This document shows, one piece after another, positions 27,443-36,318 of a stretch of 64,000 bases of DNA (position 1 is its first letter; every line of letters begins with the position of its first letter). The DNA lies in assembly GCF_008327685.1 (NCBI RefSeq), contig NZ_BDDE01000012.1:372001-436000 (forward strand), read 5' to 3'. Both the position numbers and the translations under genes were made by a program. The DNA is from Actinomadura sp. K4S16. Lineage in GTDB: Bacteria; Actinomycetota; Actinomycetes; Streptosporangiales; Streptosporangiaceae. The notes under the pieces were generated by a model. The model was not told the origin of the DNA and did not search any database. It worked only from the letters and a program-made list of their open reading frames with translations.

Positions 27443-29125
27443 GTGGGCCAGGTGATGCAGGGCGCGGGCGTCAGCCCCGGCGTCGGGGTCGGGCCGGTGC
27501 GCACGATCGCCGGGGCCGTCCCGGAGCCGCCCGCCGGGTCGCGGCACGGCGGCGACGCCGACGCCGAGCGCGACTCCGCCCTGGCCGCGCTGGAGGCCGT
27601 CGCCGCCGACCTGGAGGAGCGCGGGGAACGCGCCGCCGCGGCCGGCAACACCGACGGGCGCGACGTGCTGAACGCGCAGGCGCTGATGGCCCGCGACCCC
27701 GGCCTCGCCGACGGCGTCCGTGCCAAGATCGTCGAGGGGACGGCGGCGGCGCGCGCCGTGTTCGAGGCGTTCGGCGTCTACCGGGAGATGCTCGCCGGGG
27801 CGGGCGAGTACATGGCCGCGCGGGTCACCGACCTCGACGACATCCGCGACCGCGCGATCGCGCGGCTGCTCGGCCTCCCGGTGCCGGGCGTCCCCGAGTC
27901 CGGCGAGCCGTTCGTGCTCGTCGCCCGCGACCTCGCCCCCGCGGACACGGCCGTCCTCGACCCGGCGCAGGTCGTCGCGTTCGTGACGGAGGAGGGCGGC
28001 CCGACCAGCCACACCGCGATCCTGGCCCGGACGATGGGCGTCCCCGCGGTGGTCGCGCTCCCCGGCGCGACCGCGCTCTCCGAGGGGACGCGCGTCCTGG
28101 TCGACGGCGCGGCGGGGACGGTGCGGCCCGACCCGTCCGAGGCCGAGGTGGCCACGGCGCGGGCCGCTGCCGCCGCCCGCGCGACCGCGCTCCAGGAGTC
28201 CACCGGTCCCGGCGCCACCGGCGACGGGCATGCGGTCCCGCTGCTGGCGAACATCGGCGGTCCGAAGGACGTGGAGGCCGCGCTGGCGAACGGCGCCGAG
28301 GGCGTCGGCCTGTACCGGACGGAGTTCCTGTTCCTGGACCGGGCGGCGCCGCCGTCCGACGAGGAGCAGGAGGAGGCGTACCGGAAGGTGCTGGAGGCGT
28401 TCCCGGAGGGCCGCGTGGTCGTCCGGACGCTCGACGCCGGGGCCGACAAGCCGCTGGCGTTCCTGCCCGCTCCCGGCGACGAGCCGAACCCGGCGCTCGG
28501 CGAGCGCGGCCTGCGGATGATGCGCCGGCACCCTGACGTGCTGGCCTCCCAGCTCGCGGCGCTGACCCGCGCCGCCGCCGGTCTCAGCGCCAAGCTGCAG
28601 GTCATGGCGCCGATGGTGACGGACGCCGACGAGGCCGCCGCCTTCGCCGCCGCCTGCCGCGAGGCCGGCGTCGCGCATCCCGGCGTCATGATCGAGGTGC
28701 CGGCCGCCGCGCTGCGCGCCCGCGACCTGGCGCCCGAGGTGGAGTTCTTCAGCATCGGCACCAACGACCTCACCCAGTACGCGTGCGCGGCGGACCGGCA
28801 GGTCGGCGGCCTCGCGCACCTCCAGGACCCGTGGCAGCCCGCCGTCCTCGACCTGGTCGCCCCCGCGGCCGGCGCGGGCGTCCCGTGCGGGGTGTGCGGG
28901 GAGGCGGCGGGCGATCCCGCGCTCGCCTGCGTGCTGGTGGGGCTCGGCGTGACGTCGCTGTCGATGAGCGCGCCGTCCCTCCCGCTGGTGCGGGCCGCGC
29001 TGGTGCGGCACACCCTGGAGCAGTGCCGCGCGGCGGCGGAGGCGGCCCGCGCCGCCCGGACCGCCGAGCAGGCCAGGGAGGCCGCCCGCACCCACCTGCC
29101 GGGGCTGGCGGACCTCGGGCTCTGA
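27443..29125 (+). CDS. ptsI: Phosphoenolpyruvate-protein phosphotransferase, Enzyme I
   Basis: 560 residues from GTG 27443. The N-terminal HPr-binding and phospho-His domain has H190 in GGPTSHTAILAR; the PEP-binding TIM barrel includes EGVGLYRTEFLFLDR, EVPAAALRARDLAPEVEFFSIGTNDLTQYACAADR and the catalytic cysteine in VPCGVCGEAAGDP. It autophosphorylates from PEP and starts the relay. It is the last gene of the operon nagA-SIS-EIIB-EIIA-HAD-ptsH-ptsI. The only PTS sugar genes nearby are the GlcNAc ones. Confidence 0.96.
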   Translation: MGQVMQGAGVSPGVGVGPVRTIAGAVPEPPAGSRHGGDADAERDSALAALEAVAADLEERGERAAAAGNTDGRDVLNAQALMARDPGLADGVRAKIVEGTAAARAVFEAFGVYREMLAGAGEYMAARVTDLDDIRDRAIARLLGLPVPGVPESGEPFVLVARDLAPADTAVLDPAQVVAFVTEEGGPTSHTAILARTMGVPAVVALPGATALSEGTRVLVDGAAGTVRPDPSEAEVATARAAAAARATALQESTGPGATGDGHAVPLLANIGGPKDVEAALANGAEGVGLYRTEFLFLDRAAPPSDEEQEEAYRKVLEAFPEGRVVVRTLDAGADKPLAFLPAPGDEPNPALGERGLRMMRRHPDVLASQLAALTRAAAGLSAKLQVMAPMVTDADEAAAFAAACREAGVAHPGVMIEVPAAALRARDLAPEVEFFSIGTNDLTQYACAADRQVGGLAHLQDPWQPAVLDLVAPAAGAGVPCGVCGEAAGDPALACVLVGLGVTSLSMSAPSLPLVRAALVRHTLEQCRAAAEAARAARTAEQAREAARTHLPGLADLGL

Positions 29126-29132
29126 GCCGGGG

Positions 29133-29633
29133 TCAGCCCGCGACCTGCCAGCGCGCGCCGTTCCTGCGCAGGACGAAGCTCGCGGCGAGCAGGCCGCCGG
29201 GGCGGGCGGGCGCGCCCTTCCACCGCAGGTCCTCGAACCGGACGGTGCAGTCCGCGCCGCCCGGGCCCACCTGGCAGGCCGGGACGGTCACGCCGCGCAG
29301 CGCCGCGAGGTCCTGCGGGCGCAGCTTCGCGCGGACCCTGCCGAGCCCCGAATGGCAGCGGCCGGGCCCGCCGAACACGCGCCGCTCGTAGGCGGGCGCC
29401 AGGTACGCGCACGCTTTGACGTTCCCCACCGCGACCCCGCGCAGGTACTTGTAGAGCGCCATCCGTGCCGGGAGCGTCCGTCGCTGCGGTGCGGCGGAGG
29501 CGGACGCGTCGGGGGCGGGACGGGAGTCGCCGGGCTCGGGGGTGAGCGGCGGCATCGTGACCTCGTTCCCGCCCCCGCACCCCGCCAGCAGCGGGAGCAG
29601 TGTCAGGGCGGCGACGAACCGGCGGGCGCGCAC
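29133..29633 (-). CDS. Hypothetical lipoprotein
   Basis: 166 residues from GTG 29633, with a near-perfect RBS (AGGAGGT) 5 nt upstream. The signal peptide MRARRFVAALTLLPLLAGC ends at lipobox LLAGC (C19). A Pro/Ser/Ala linker follows, then a compact domain of about 110 residues with two cysteine pairs (ACAYL, RCH; PACQ, DCTV). The fold resembles NTF2-like domains of actinobacterial lipoproteins, but I do not recognise a named family. It is convergent with ptsI (7 bp gap) and lies just downstream of the NagZ-like gene. Confidence 0.8.
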   Translation of the reverse strand: MRARRFVAALTLLPLLAGCGGGNEVTMPPLTPEPGDSRPAPDASASAAPQRRTLPARMALYKYLRGVAVGNVKACAYLAPAYERRVFGGPGRCHSGLGRVRAKLRPQDLAALRGVTVPACQVGPGGADCTVRFEDLRWKGAPARPGGLLAASFVLRRNGARWQVAG

Positions 29634-29717
29634 GAAGACCTCCTGGGGGCGCGAAGGCGGCCCGATCCTCCCAGCCGACCGGCCTTCGCGTCCATGGCAC
29701 TCCCTACGGGGAGCCGC

Positions 29718-31406
29718 CTACCGGTAGCCCAACCCGTGCCCGGCGGGTTTTCCGCCCGCGGGCACCGGCAGCCTGCCCGTGGGCTTCACCGCCCCGCTCA
29801 GCACCTTGGCCAGGGCGTCCACCGACACCCGGCTGGAGGAGTAGGTGGCGAGCGCCGCCTTCGCGCCGCCCGCCGAGTCGAGGTCGTAGGGGCGGCCGAG
29901 CGCGGCGACGACCACCGGTCTGGACCCGAGCGCCCGGATCCGGGACGCGGTCGCCGCCCCCGCGTTCACGGTGGTCAGCACCGTGACGTCGGCCGAGCCG
30001 GGCGCCGCCGTCGCGACCCCTTGCCTGCGCAGCGCCGCAAGCAGCCGGCCGCTGTCCGGCCCGGACACGGCGACCTTCCTGCCCTTGACCGGGAGCAGGC
30101 CGCCGTCGTTGCGGACGAGGGTGACCGCGTGCTCGGCGACCCGCCGCGCGGTCGCCTTGTGCGCGGGCGTGCCGACGGCCGCCGCGGCCTTGGCCGGATC
30201 GGCGGCCGTCCCCTGGAACAGGCCGCGCCGCTGCTTGAGCCGGAGGATCCGCGTCACCGACTCGTCCAGCCGCTTCTGCGTGATCTTCCCGGTCCGGACG
30301 GCCTTCACCACCGCGTCGTAGGCGCGCGGCAGGTCCGGGGGCATCAGCAGCTGGTCGGCGCCCGCGTTGATCGCCCTGACCGGGACGGCGGCGTCGCCGT
30401 ACTTCTCGCGGACCCCGGCCATCTCCAGCGAGTCGGTGGTGATGACGCCCTGGTAGCCGAGCTTCTCGCGCAGCAGCCCCGTCAGGACCGTCTTGGAGAG
30501 CGTGGACGGGTCGCCCGACCTGTCGAGCTTCGGGACGACGATGTGCGCGGTCATGATGAGGTCGACGCCCGCCGCGACGGCCGCCTTGAACGGGGGCGCG
30601 TCCAGCTTCTCCCACGTCCGCGGCGAGTGCCGGATCACCGGCAGGCCGGTGTGGCTGTCGGTGGCGGTGTCGCCGTGGCCGGGGAAGTGCTTGGCCGCCG
30701 CCGCGACCCCGGCCGCCTGGAAGCCGCCGATCGCGCCCTGCACCAGCGTGGACGCCAGGGCGGGGTCGGACCCGAACGAGCGCAGCCCGATCACGGGGTT
30801 GCGCGGGTTCACGTTGACGTCGGCGTCCGGCGCGTAGTCGAGGTTGATGCCGACCGCGCGCAGCTCGGCGCCGGTGACCTGCGCGGCGGCGCGCGCGTCG
30901 GCCGGGCTGCGGGTCGCGCCGAGCGCCATGTTGCCGGGGAACGTCGTGACGAACGGCGTCCGCGACACGATGCCCTGCTCCTCGTCCACGCCGAGCAGCA
31001 GCGGGATCTCCGAGGCCTTCTGCAGCGCGTTGGACTGCGCCGCCGTCCGCGCCGGACTCCCGATGTTGCCGGGGAAGTAGATCAGCCCGCCGACGCGGTA
31101 CTTCCTGATCTTCGCGAGCGCGTCGGCGCGGCTGGAGAAGGTCGGCACGAACAGCTGCCCGACCTTCTCCGGCACGCTCATCTTCGCCACCCGGCCGGGG
31201 ATCCACGCGTCCGCCGCCGCGCTCGGCGAGGCCGGGGAACCGGGCGCGGCGGAGCGGGCGGACGGCGTCCGCCCGCTCTTCCCGCCCTCGCCGCCGCCGC
31301 AGCCCGCGGCCCCGCCTGCCAGCAGGACCGCCGCCGCGAGCGCGAGGGATCGTGAGGCACGCACCCGACCAGGCCCCCCGGGATGGTCTCGGTCACTCGG
31401 TCGCAT
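29718..31406 (-). CDS. nagZ: Secreted beta-N-acetylhexosaminidase, GH3 (NagZ-like) lipoprotein
   Basis: 562 residues from ATG 31406; an in-frame GTG about 40 nt downstream also gives a good signal peptide, so the start is uncertain. A lipobox (LAGGAAGC, C36) suggests membrane anchoring outside the cell. The GH3 domain shows the NagZ signature KHFPGHGDTATDSHTGLP and nucleophile Asp in VITTDSLEMAG. A C-terminal domain follows (AVTLVRNDGGLLPVKGRKVAVSG), as in two-domain GH3 enzymes. It releases GlcNAc from muropeptides or chito-oligomers, supplying substrate for the adjacent PTS and kinase genes. Confidence 0.92.
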   Translation of the reverse strand: MRPSDRDHPGGPGRVRASRSLALAAAVLLAGGAAGCGGGEGGKSGRTPSARSAAPGSPASPSAAADAWIPGRVAKMSVPEKVGQLFVPTFSSRADALAKIRKYRVGGLIYFPGNIGSPARTAAQSNALQKASEIPLLLGVDEEQGIVSRTPFVTTFPGNMALGATRSPADARAAAQVTGAELRAVGINLDYAPDADVNVNPRNPVIGLRSFGSDPALASTLVQGAIGGFQAAGVAAAAKHFPGHGDTATDSHTGLPVIRHSPRTWEKLDAPPFKAAVAAGVDLIMTAHIVVPKLDRSGDPSTLSKTVLTGLLREKLGYQGVITTDSLEMAGVREKYGDAAVPVRAINAGADQLLMPPDLPRAYDAVVKAVRTGKITQKRLDESVTRILRLKQRRGLFQGTAADPAKAAAAVGTPAHKATARRVAEHAVTLVRNDGGLLPVKGRKVAVSGPDSGRLLAALRRQGVATAAPGSADVTVLTTVNAGAATASRIRALGSRPVVVAALGRPYDLDSAGGAKAALATYSSSRVSVDALAKVLSGAVKPTGRLPVPAGGKPAGHGLGYR

Positions 31407-31544
31407 CGGACGCCCGCGACCGTAGCCGCCCCCGGGGGCCGCTGTCGACTCGATCTCTCCCGGCTCGGCGGCGGCGCCCCGGGTCAGGTGCGGCTCTCCC
31501 GGCTCAGAAACCGGTCTCCTCGTTCAGCGCGGACTCTCCCTCGT

Positions 31545-33695
31545 TCAGCGCGAGGTGGTGGACGGGTCAGGGGTCGCGCCGGCCTTCGCCTTGGCGGCCT
31601 TGCGGCGGGCGAGCTCCGGCGGCACGGCGGGGGAGGGCGTGGTGGAAGGGGAACCGCCGTCCCGCCCGCCGGGCTTCGGCTCCCCGGGGGTCTGCCCGGA
31701 CCGGTTCTGCTTCGCCGGGTCGGCGTCGACCCAGTTCGCGGCCGCGCCGGAGAACGCGGGCTCGGGGAACGGCAGGGCCGGCAGGTCGCGGGAGGCCTTG
31801 TCCATGAAGGACTGCCAGATCGTCGCCGGCAGGTTCTCCCCGGCGACCGTCCCGGCGAATCCGGGCAGATCCCGCAGCGGGGCGGCCTTCGCGTTGCCGA
31901 TCACCACGGCCGTCGAGACCTGGGGGACGAAGCCGACGAACCAGGCGGCGCGGTTGTGCTCGGTGGTGCCCGTCTTCCCGGCGGTCTCACGATCCGGCAG
32001 CGCCGCGCGCGTACCCGTCCCGCTCCTGACGGTGGCCCGCAGCGCGTAGGCGGCCTGCGCCGCCTGCTCGGGGTCCAGCACCCGGCGCCCCGGCCGGTCC
32101 CAGGGCAGCGGGACCCGCCGGCCGTGCGCGTCGACGACCCTGGTGACGAGGTGGGGCACGACGGCCGTCCCGCCGTTGGCGAACGCCGCGTACCCGGCGG
32201 CCTGGGTGACGGCCGCGACGTCGGGGGTGCCGAGCGCGACCCCGGCCTGCCCCCTGAATGGCGCGAGCGCCGAGGCGGGCACCCCGAGCAGCCGCGCGGT
32301 CTCCAGGACGTCCGGGATGCCCGTCTTCAGCGCGGCCTTCACGTATCCGGTGTTGACCGACAGGGCCGTCGCCTTGACCAGGTCCATCGCGCCGAGCGAG
32401 CCGATCTCCTCGTCGTTCTCGACCTTGTAGCCCGGCGCGGTCATCGGCGTGACGTCGCCGTTCGGCGCGAACTTCTGCGGGGAGCGGCCGCTCACCCTCG
32501 TCCGGACGCTGAGCCTCTTGCGCAGCGCGGCGGCCAGCACGTACGGCTTGAACGTGGAGCCCGCCTGCGCGACCGGCGCGAACACCGAGTCGATCTGGCT
32601 GCGCTTCGGGTCGCCGCCGTAGAGGGCCCTGACCGCGCCGGTCCGGGAGTCGACGGCGACGAGCCCGGCGTGCACGGTCCCGGGCCACCGCGGCTCGTCC
32701 GCCGCGCGCATGGCCTGCTCGGCCTGCCGCATCCAGCGCTGGTCGAGCCCGGTGTAGATCTTCAGGCGGCCGTTGACGACGCCGTCCATCGGGATGCCGA
32801 CGCTCGCGAGCTCCTCCTCGACCCGGTGCCGGACGAGGAGGTCCTGGCCGGACAGGCCGACGCCGGTCCACTCGTCCTGGGTGCGGGGGAAGCGCTGCCG
32901 GTCGGCCTCGGCCCGGCTGAGCCTGCCCATCGAGACCATCCCGTCCAGGACGTACTTCCAGCGGGCGCGCAGCGCGCGGGCCGCGGGGCCGTCGCCCTGC
33001 GTCCGGAAGTACGCCGGGCGCTGGATCATCGCACCGAGCAGGGCGCACTCGGCGGTGTCGAGCTGCCAGACGTCCTTGTCGAAGTAGGCGCGGGCCGCCG
33101 CCTGCGCCCCGGACGTCTGCCGGCCGAAGTAGATCGTGTTGAGGTAGAGGTCGAGGATCTCGTCCTTGCCGCGGTTCCGGTCGAGCTTCATCGCGATGAA
33201 GATCTCCTTGACCTTGCGGTGCATCGTCCGGTCGCGGCTGAGCCCCTTGAAGTAGTTGCGGGCGAGCTGCTGGGTGATGGTCGAGCCGCCCTGCGTGTCG
33301 CCGCCGGACGCGTTGTTCCACAGGGCGCGGAACGTCCCGCTGGGGGAGACGCCGTGGCCGCCGTAGAAGCCGCGGTCCTCGGCGGAGAGCACCGCCCAGC
33401 GCAGCCGGTCGGGGATCTGGTCGTGCCGGACGTTCTCCCGGTTGGCGCCGAGGCGGAACAGCGGCGTGCGGCCGTCGGCGTAGTAGACCGCGGAGCCCTG
33501 GTCGGTGACGCCGTCCTGCGGCTGCGTCGGCACCGGCGTCCGGATGTAGGCGACGACGACGGTGGCGGCGGCCAGGACGACCGTTGTGGTGATCATCACG
33601 ATCGCGGTGCGGCCCGGCCGCAGCCGGGTGCGGACGGCGCGAGGCAGGCGGGTGAGGGCGGGCCGGAGACGGCGCGCCCTGGGCAGGGAGTGCAT
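31545..33695 (-). CDS. Bifunctional class A penicillin-binding protein
   Basis: 716 residues from ATG 33695 (RBS GAGGT). A basic N-terminus and one membrane helix (about 29-50) precede a GT51 transglycosylase domain (SAEDRGFYGGHGV, GGSTITQQLARN, KVKEIFIAMKLDR) and a transpeptidase domain with S-x-x-K (AGSTFKPYVLAA), S-x-N (SVNTGYVKAA) and K-T-G (GKTGTTEHNRAAWFVGF). All catalytic motifs are intact. The tail is Pro/Ser/Lys-rich. It polymerises and crosslinks peptidoglycan. The neighbourhood of NagZ and MurQ ties it to wall turnover. A longer upstream reading is rejected as it lacks an RBS. Confidence 0.95.
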   Translation of the reverse strand: MHSLPRARRLRPALTRLPRAVRTRLRPGRTAIVMITTTVVLAAATVVVAYIRTPVPTQPQDGVTDQGSAVYYADGRTPLFRLGANRENVRHDQIPDRLRWAVLSAEDRGFYGGHGVSPSGTFRALWNNASGGDTQGGSTITQQLARNYFKGLSRDRTMHRKVKEIFIAMKLDRNRGKDEILDLYLNTIYFGRQTSGAQAAARAYFDKDVWQLDTAECALLGAMIQRPAYFRTQGDGPAARALRARWKYVLDGMVSMGRLSRAEADRQRFPRTQDEWTGVGLSGQDLLVRHRVEEELASVGIPMDGVVNGRLKIYTGLDQRWMRQAEQAMRAADEPRWPGTVHAGLVAVDSRTGAVRALYGGDPKRSQIDSVFAPVAQAGSTFKPYVLAAALRKRLSVRTRVSGRSPQKFAPNGDVTPMTAPGYKVENDEEIGSLGAMDLVKATALSVNTGYVKAALKTGIPDVLETARLLGVPASALAPFRGQAGVALGTPDVAAVTQAAGYAAFANGGTAVVPHLVTRVVDAHGRRVPLPWDRPGRRVLDPEQAAQAAYALRATVRSGTGTRAALPDRETAGKTGTTEHNRAAWFVGFVPQVSTAVVIGNAKAAPLRDLPGFAGTVAGENLPATIWQSFMDKASRDLPALPFPEPAFSGAAANWVDADPAKQNRSGQTPGEPKPGGRDGGSPSTTPSPAVPPELARRKAAKAKAGATPDPSTTSR

Positions 33696-34079
33696 GGGAC
33701 CTCGTTCGACGTGGAGTACGGAGTCGGCCGTCGTCCGGGCCAGGGAGCACAGGGGCGGGCATGCGTGGGCATGCGCCCGGGCAGGGGGCGCATGCGGGTC
33801 GTGGAGCATCCCGCGCGGACGACGCTGCTGAGTAGTTGCAGCCGAATCTGTAGAGCCACGTCTGTGGCCGGTGGTCCCGCGGGACACGGCCCCATCGGGA
33901 CCGCTCCCACGGCTCTGTCACCACCGTGGTAACAGCTTAATCACGATGGACCCCTGGATCGCAGGTGTTTGCGGATCTTCAGCGGGGTCCATCGCGATGA
34001 ACCTGGCGGCCGGGCCGGGCCGGGTCGGGACGGCCGGGCCGGAGGCGGGCGGGCCCTCCGCCGCGGCGGCGGGGACGGC
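33696..34079 (-). other. Intergenic region, 384 bp, PBP promoter region
   Basis: Both flanking genes read leftward. The segment holds the operator-like palindrome at 33916-33934, a cluster of GCATGC motifs (33758-33800) and a GC-rich inverted stretch near 34015-34080 that may end the kinase transcript. No conserved ORF is seen. Confidence 0.4.
33916..33934. promoter_or_regulatory. 19-bp operator-like palindrome upstream of the PBP gene
   Basis: TGTCACCACCGTGGTAACA: arms TGTCACCAC and GTGGTAACA pair at 8 of 9 positions around a central C. It lies 221 bp upstream of the PBP start. The binding protein is unknown. Confidence 0.4.
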
Positions 34080-35276
34080 TCAGCCGGGCAGCGGGTGGCC
34101 GAGGCGGCGCAACGCCATCCCGGCCGCGCCGACGGCCCCGTCGCCGGCGCTGCGCGGCGGCTCGGCGAAGCGGGCGCGCAGTCCGGAGCGGACGGCCTCG
34201 GCGACGGGGCCTTCACGGAGCACCGAGCCGTGCATGACGACCGGTGCGCAGGGATCGGACAGGGCCGGGCGCACCGCGTCGACGTCGGCCAGCAGCCACT
34301 GCGCGGCCTCGTCGGTGATGCGCCTGGCCACGGGATCGCCGGCGGCCGCGGCGGCGGCCACCACCGGGCCGAGCCGGCCCAGCGCCGCCGGCGGGCGGCC
34401 GTAGACCTCCTTGATGATCGCTTGGGCGAGCCGGGGATTGGGCGGGGTCCCGGGCGTCTCCGGATGGCAGGGCGCCCCGCCCCCCGGGGCGGGATAGCGG
34501 GCGGACGGCGGATAGGCGGACTCGGGCGACAGGACGGCGGTGCCCGAGGCGCGCCCGCCGGAGGAGCCTCCTCCGGCGGAGAGCGCCGCGGCCTGCGGCA
34601 CCACGGAGCCCGGTGACGGCGAAGGGGCGCCGGCCATGGCCAGCGCCCTTGGGTGGCGGGGTCTTCGCCGTTCCGAGTCGATCTCCGCGACCACGGTGGC
34701 GCCGAGCAGCGCCCGGGGGACCGAGTCGGTGAGCAGCGTCGGGGAGCCGCGGCCGTCGTAGGCGGCGAGCGCGGCCCGGACGGCCTCCTTCCCGAGCCAC
34801 ACCGCCGAACCCTCGTCCCCGACGAGCCAGCCGTAGCCGTCCGCGCGCTGCACGATCGCGCCGTCGTTGATGACCGCCGCGCCGGCGCCCGTGCCGGAGA
34901 ACACCACGATGCCCTTGGGCTCGCTGGTTCCGGCGGCGAACGCCACCGCGATGTCGGTCACCACCGCGGGCGAGCCGCGCAGCCCGACGGACTGCCAGGC
35001 CCGCCGGGCCGCCGCGACGGCGGCGGGCCGGCCGGCCGAGCCGGCGCCGGCGATGCCGAACACGCCGGTGAGGATGTGGGTACGGTCGAGGTCTCCGAGC
35101 GCCTCCCGCAGGGCGGTGGTCAGCGCCCCCGCGGTGTCGCCTCCTGAGTTGGGGTTGGCCCCTGGGCCGGTGCCGGAACCGGCCAGGGCTCCCCCGAGCG
35201 TCAGCACGACGCAGCGGGTCTTCGTGCCACCCGCGTCGATACCGACCACGTAAGGACCGGCCAAATGGGTCAACAC
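34080..35276 (-). CDS. BadF/BadG-type amino-sugar kinase (GlcNAc kinase-like)
   Basis: 398 residues from GTG 35276 (MLTHLAGPYVVGIDAGGTKTRCVV). The phosphate-1 loop is GIDAGGTKT, phosphate-2 VVFSGTGAGAAV, and the adenosine motif lies near PVVMHGSVL; GYGWLVGDEGSAVWLGKEAVRAAL is typical of bacterial and eukaryotic GlcNAc kinases in this family. It probably phosphorylates GlcNAc or MurNAc freed by NagZ. Residues about 200-275 form a Pro/Ser/Gly-rich insertion between VVAEIDSE and NPRLAQAIIKEV that relatives lack. It is divergent from the RpiR-murQ pair, with 61 bp between starts. Confidence 0.88.
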   Translation of the reverse strand: MLTHLAGPYVVGIDAGGTKTRCVVLTLGGALAGSGTGPGANPNSGGDTAGALTTALREALGDLDRTHILTGVFGIAGAGSAGRPAAVAAARRAWQSVGLRGSPAVVTDIAVAFAAGTSEPKGIVVFSGTGAGAAVINDGAIVQRADGYGWLVGDEGSAVWLGKEAVRAALAAYDGRGSPTLLTDSVPRALLGATVVAEIDSERRRPRHPRALAMAGAPSPSPGSVVPQAAALSAGGGSSGGRASGTAVLSPESAYPPSARYPAPGGGAPCHPETPGTPPNPRLAQAIIKEVYGRPPAALGRLGPVVAAAAAAGDPVARRITDEAAQWLLADVDAVRPALSDPCAPVVMHGSVLREGPVAEAVRSGLRARFAEPPRSAGDGAVGAAGMALRRLGHPLPG

Positions 35277-35329
35277 ATGGCGACCGTAGCCTTTCCTAAC
35301 GTTGACGTGACATCCTGCGCGTAAGAAAA

Positions 35330-35346
35330 TTTCCTCCATGAGGAAA
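35330..35346. promoter_or_regulatory. Inverted repeat overlapping the RpiR start codon
   Basis: TTTCCTC-CAT-GAGGAAA, perfect 7-bp arms, spans the ATG at 35338 and part of the RBS (TCCTCC is on this strand, so the gene itself lacks a classic RBS). It lies in the short divergent gap between the kinase and RpiR genes and may be an operator. Confidence 0.45.
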
Positions 35347-36318
35347 CCCATCGGCCCCGGTCGGGGCCCCGAGCGGGGGATCACGGGGGAGCCCGCTGCG
35401 CCACGGGACGACGCGGCGGGCAAGGACAAGGACGCCACGCCGCTGAGCACCGTGGTGCGGGTCCGTTCGCTGCTTCCCTCGCTGCCCCCCGCCGAGCGAA
35501 GAGTCGCTCAACGCGTCATCGACGACCCCGAAGGGGTCGCCAACTCGACCATCACCGAGCTCGCCCAGAACTGCGGCACCTCCGAGACGACCGTCATCAG
35601 GTTCTGCAGGGCGATCGGGTTCCATGGTTACCCAGAGCTGCGGCTGACCCTCGCCACCGAGGCGGGACGGGCCCAGAGCGCCACCGGCGGCCGGGTCATC
35701 GGCAGCGACATCAGCCCAGACGACTCGCTAGAGCAGATCGTGGAGAAGGTCACCTTCGCCGACGCGCGGGCCGTCGAGGAGACCGCCGCCCAGCTCGACA
35801 TCAAGATGCTGGAGCAGGTCGTGGACGCGGTCGTCGCCGCCGACCGGGTCGACGTCTACGGCGTCGGCGCGAGCGCGTTCGTCGCGGCCGACTTCCAGCA
35901 GAAACTGCACCGCATCGGCCGGGTCTGCTCCGCCTGGGCGGACGCCCACATCATGCTGACCAGCGCCGCCGTGCTGAACGCCGGCGACGTGGCGATCGGC
36001 ATCTCGCACACCGGCGCCACCGTGGAGACCATCGACGCGCTGGAGGTCGCCAAGACCAGGGGCGCCAAGACCGTCGCGCTCACCAACTTCCCGAAATCCC
36101 CCATCGCGGAGGTCGCGGACCTGATCCTGACGACCGCCGCGCGGGAGACGACGTTCCGCTCGGGCGCCACCGCCAGCCGGCTGGCGCAGCTCACGGTGGT
36201 GGACTGTCTCTTCGTCGGAGTTGCGCAGCGCACCTACGGGTCTACCCGCAAGGCCCTCGAAGCCACGTACGAGGCGGTCCGCGGACGGACCGTGCGACCC
36301 GACCGGAGGCGTCGGTGA
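35338..36318 (+). CDS. RpiR/MurR family transcriptional regulator
   Basis: 326 residues from ATG 35338. After a charged 35-residue lead there is an HTH_6 domain (about 38-110; LPPAERRVAQRVIDDPEGVANSTITELAQNCGTSETTVIRFCRAIG) and a SIS sugar-phosphate sensing domain (about 150-290; VDVYGVGASAFVAADFQQKL, IGISHTGATVETIDAL). The family includes MurR, which senses MurNAc-6-P. The stop overlaps the murQ start (GTGA), so it most likely controls murQ and the divergent kinase. Promoters and a start-spanning inverted repeat lie in the 61-bp gap. Confidence 0.93.
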   Translation: MRKPIGPGRGPERGITGEPAAPRDDAAGKDKDATPLSTVVRVRSLLPSLPPAERRVAQRVIDDPEGVANSTITELAQNCGTSETTVIRFCRAIGFHGYPELRLTLATEAGRAQSATGGRVIGSDISPDDSLEQIVEKVTFADARAVEETAAQLDIKMLEQVVDAVVAADRVDVYGVGASAFVAADFQQKLHRIGRVCSAWADAHIMLTSAAVLNAGDVAIGISHTGATVETIDALEVAKTRGAKTVALTNFPKSPIAEVADLILTTAARETTFRSGATASRLAQLTVVDCLFVGVAQRTYGSTRKALEATYEAVRGRTVRPDRRRR

